NCBI RefSeq assembly: GCF_014154935.1
Contig: NZ_JACEHH010000005.1
Location: 124,001-188,000 of the forward strand
Direction: 5' to 3'
DNA: 64,000 nt
Source of the DNA: Stieleria mannarensis
GTDB lineage: Bacteria > Planctomycetota > Planctomycetia > Pirellulales > Pirellulaceae
Below are positions 62,141-64,000 of this stretch, in pieces. Every line of letters starts with the position of its first letter. Within the stretch, counting starts at the first letter, position 1. The translations under genes were made by a program, and so were the position numbers. The notes beneath the pieces are model-generated. The model made no database searches. It was not told the DNA's origin and saw only the letters and a list, made by a program, of their open reading frames with translations.

Positions 62141-62345
62141 CTAAACTTCAACGACAAACCCGTTGTGCTGAAGTTTGCCGGCGAGATCACAACACGAGCA
62201 ATTGATGAACTGCGCCGCACCGCGGGTGAACATGCCGTAGTTGCTGATCCCTTTTTCGTCATGAAGGTGCCCGAACGCATGGATTCGCGGCTGGATCCTT
62301 TCATCGACATGCCTGCGCAGTGCCGCACAGCCGACTTGAACGATC
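62141..62345 (-). pseudogene. C-terminal fragment of a metallophosphoesterase gene
   Basis: On the minus strand, about 62345 to the stop at 62141 reads 'HVDERIQPRIHAFGHLHDEKGISNYGMFTRGAAQFINCSCCDLAGKL'. This has the 'GHxH' metal motif and following 'FINxS' of calcineurin-like phosphoesterases. Upstream of about 62345 the frame enters the duplicated kinase sequence, so the rest of the gene is gone. Confidence 0.65.
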
Positions 62346-62371
62346 GCACGAGACTCGATGTCGCGCGTCAG

Positions 62372-62725
62372 ATCGGCGGAACCCTCGGCTTCGCAGCCCC
62401 CGAGCAAATCGACCCCGCCTTCGGCCACATCAGCCCCAAGACCGACACCTACGCCATCGGCGGCCTGATCCACTGGTACCTGTCCGGAACGCCCCCCAAT
62501 GCAGGCGATGGTGCCGCGGAAACTCTACTGAAAACGATCGAAGACCAGCGTTCTCAAGATCCCACGGATCCGCAGCCCGAAGCGCCCCTTCAAGCAATCC
62601 TACGAAGCTCGCTGGCGCCCTCACCGGCAGCCCGAACCGCAACCGTCGAGGAGATCCTCCAGCGACTCACAACCGACCTCGCCACCACCGCCCCGCCAGC
62701 GAAATCCCCCACCGGTCCTGGATGA
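62372..62725 (+). pseudogene. Duplicated 3' end of the sigma-kinase gene
   Basis: From about 62372 to 62729 the sequence is a near-copy of 61513-61870, encoding 'GTLGFAAPEQIDPAFG...PKTDTYAIGGLIHWYL' to the C-terminus. It lacks the N-terminal kinase lobe, catalytic loop and sigma domain. An in-frame start upstream (62165) would only add antisense metallophosphoesterase sequence. It is a partial tandem duplicate and not a working kinase. Confidence 0.8.
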
Positions 62726-62859
62726 GGCGTTCGGCCCAATGACTCGACGCCACTGTTCCGGCACGCTGTCTTCGTCATCTGCACAGCAAGTCGACAGTGG
62801 GGCCCCGCTGAAGACACCGGCCGCTCCGTCGCTGCTCCCTTCCTTTCCCTAATATGAAA

Positions 62860-64000
62860 TAATGTCCCATGGAGCATTCGGTCGGCGAATCTGGTGAGAT
62901 GTCCGTTAGTTAATTTTTCAGCGTTTTGCTGCGTCGGCGTGTCGATGACCATGAAAACGGAGCCTGGAAAATGCATTGCCGAAGGTCTCCAGCGAAGGAC
63001 AGTTGTCCAGAATGTCGTTCTGCCAAGCGACTGAGAAAACGAAGCTGCGAGGGGCTAACATCCTGACACTCGTCGACGACGAAGGTGTGAAATGGGTTCG
63101 CAGTGGAGCCTGTCTGCTCGCAGTAAACCATCGCCATTGTTTTCTTGCCCTGATTGGCTAAAGCCTCACGAGGATTCTGGAGCACTTTACAGACTTGCTT
63201 GCGACCAGATTCACCGTGACGAGTCTTGCGGCCGAGGCGTTTGAGTCCCGTGGTATTCAGACCAACCACTGAGGTTCCAGCCGTCAACAACATCGTTCCA
63301 TTCATCAAGCAAAAACTGTGGAGCGAGCGATACCTCCTTGTTGTCTTTTGTGATCGACTTAATCAATTCCAAGATGCTCGTCATCTTCAACAGTTGCCAA
63401 CGCTGTTATCCGGGAGCGAATGAGTTGCCTTGCAGTCTCGTCCATTGATGCGACAACAAGCGTTGGCGGTGTGTGCGATTCAGACAAATTTTTTGACAGT
63501 TATTCGGCGGGGACCAGCAGCTTCACCTTCTGCCGCAGGGATTTTGCGAGTTCCTCGGACAACGTCGTGAGCAACACACGGCCTTGGTTCGATTTTAGCG
63601 TGGCTGCGGCTCGGTGAATGGCAACGATCGTTTTGCCGGTTCCGGCGCTGCCTGAAACTCAGGCAGGTCTGCTGAAGCGGCGATGCACAAAGCTGCGTTG
63701 CGAGGGATGCAGGAAAACGATCCACTTTTCCCACGGTGCGTCGAGCGCCGCAGCGAGTTCGTCGACGTTGTCGAGCGCACGAAATCTAGCCAGAGCATCC
63801 GGGTGGCTGAAGGGATCGGCATCATCGGCAGCGATGCTCAGAGGCTGCGGTCGGCCGCCGGTTGCCAACACCAGCAGGGCTTCGGCGGCTTCGCTCGGCA
63901 ATCGATCCGCGAGGGTCAGCAGCGAATCCTCATCGGCGGCCACACAAATGTCGACCCACTGGTCGGGCACTCCGTAAGTCAACAAGTCTTCCCTCGCCAT
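62860..64000 (-). pseudogene. Degraded UvrD/superfamily-I helicase-like gene, continues past the window
   Basis: Minus-strand fragments in order: 63659-64000 'LLTYGVPDQWVDIC...EKWIVFLHPSQRSFVHRRFSRPA', then in the same frame a TGA (63661-63659) where relatives have Arg, then 'VSGSAGTGKTIVAIHRAAATLKSN' (Walker A) up to a stop near 63500. After a gap comes 'HTFVVDECQDVSPSQLRFLSRLAE...FAGDLRQCIFQAPFSW' (Walker B region, about 63080-62945) and 'N-stop-RTSHQIRR' near 62905. Several stops and shifts make it a pseudogene. It would have been an ATP-dependent DNA helicase with an N-terminal extension. Confidence 0.7.

Noticed and set aside
62165-62371. Functional N-terminus for the second kinase-tail frame
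   Set aside because: These codons are the antisense of a metallophosphoesterase fragment and the product would lack all catalytic kinase motifs.
50841-63661. TGA recoded as a sense codon (Trp) because TGA interrupts two conserved protein segments
   Set aside because: At 50841 Trp is expected but at 63659-63661 Arg is expected, and TGA is the normal stop of many intact genes here. Mutation is the simpler explanation.

Overview
The window looks like a chromosomal segment of a planctomycete (Planctomycetota, probably a Pirellulales/Rhodopirellula-type organism). This is inferred from gene content: a PEP-CTERM protein, DUF1592- and DUF1552-type paired proteins, DUF1080, ThuA/beta-propeller/HEAT/cytochrome giants, a sulfatase, secreted amidohydrolases, an Uma2 protein, ECF-sigma/Ser-Thr-kinase pairs with zinc-ribbon kinases, 'NPYxSP' membrane proteins and a prepilin-like fragment. 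No rRNA or tRNA gene and no CRISPR array was seen.

Layout. 0-8.4 kb: a gene cut by the window edge, a PEP-CTERM protein, divergent opgG and opgH (osmoregulated periplasmic glucans; opgH is preceded by a separate small gene), and a secreted DUF1080 protein. 8.5-15.6 kb: central metabolism (aspartate/aromatic aminotransferase translationally coupled to a hydroxypyruvate-isomerase-like protein; ATP-dependent PEP carboxykinase), then an ArsR regulator, a CoA-disulfide-reductase/rhodanese fusion and a secreted DsrE-like protein, which together look like a sulfane-sulfur response unit. 15.7-21.8 kb: a phage-structure-like protein, a small acidic protein and a glycosyltransferase-sulfotransferase fusion in tight coupling, then a WD40 receptor-type kinase. 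22-41.4 kb: secreted degradative and cytochrome-type proteins, a sulfatase and two amidohydrolase genes, plus two broken genes (a split secreted protein and a truncated prepilin).

42-48.8 kb is a minus-strand signalling operon: ECF sigma factor, zinc-ribbon Ser/Thr kinase, then membrane proteins and a small lipoprotein whose reading frames overlap by 4-11 bases. 49-64 kb is an accessory, decaying region. It holds a MITE-like element, a wrecked pretoxin-Hint polymorphic-toxin remnant, a TacA-TacT type toxin-antitoxin pair coupled to a frameshifted ADP-ribosylglycohydrolase, an M28 peptidase gene interrupted by a mobile-looking element, a 1120-residue orphan protein, a 7Fe ferredoxin, a sigma-factor/kinase fusion gene, a partial tandem copy of that gene's 3' end, and a helicase pseudogene.

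The most interesting structure is a family of short elements with terminal inverted repeats beginning GATTGCAAATTGCAAA. One intact copy (55487-56006) carries a four-helix-bundle gene of the 23S-rRNA intervening-sequence (IVS) family and lies inside the broken M28 peptidase gene. Other copies are degenerate, truncated, or reduced to about 100-165 bp without a gene. They look like IVS-type elements living outside rRNA. A second notable point is the sigma-kinase fusion at 60.3 kb, whose inter-domain linker is encoded by a copy of an intergenic repeat also found, inverted, at 27.8 kb.
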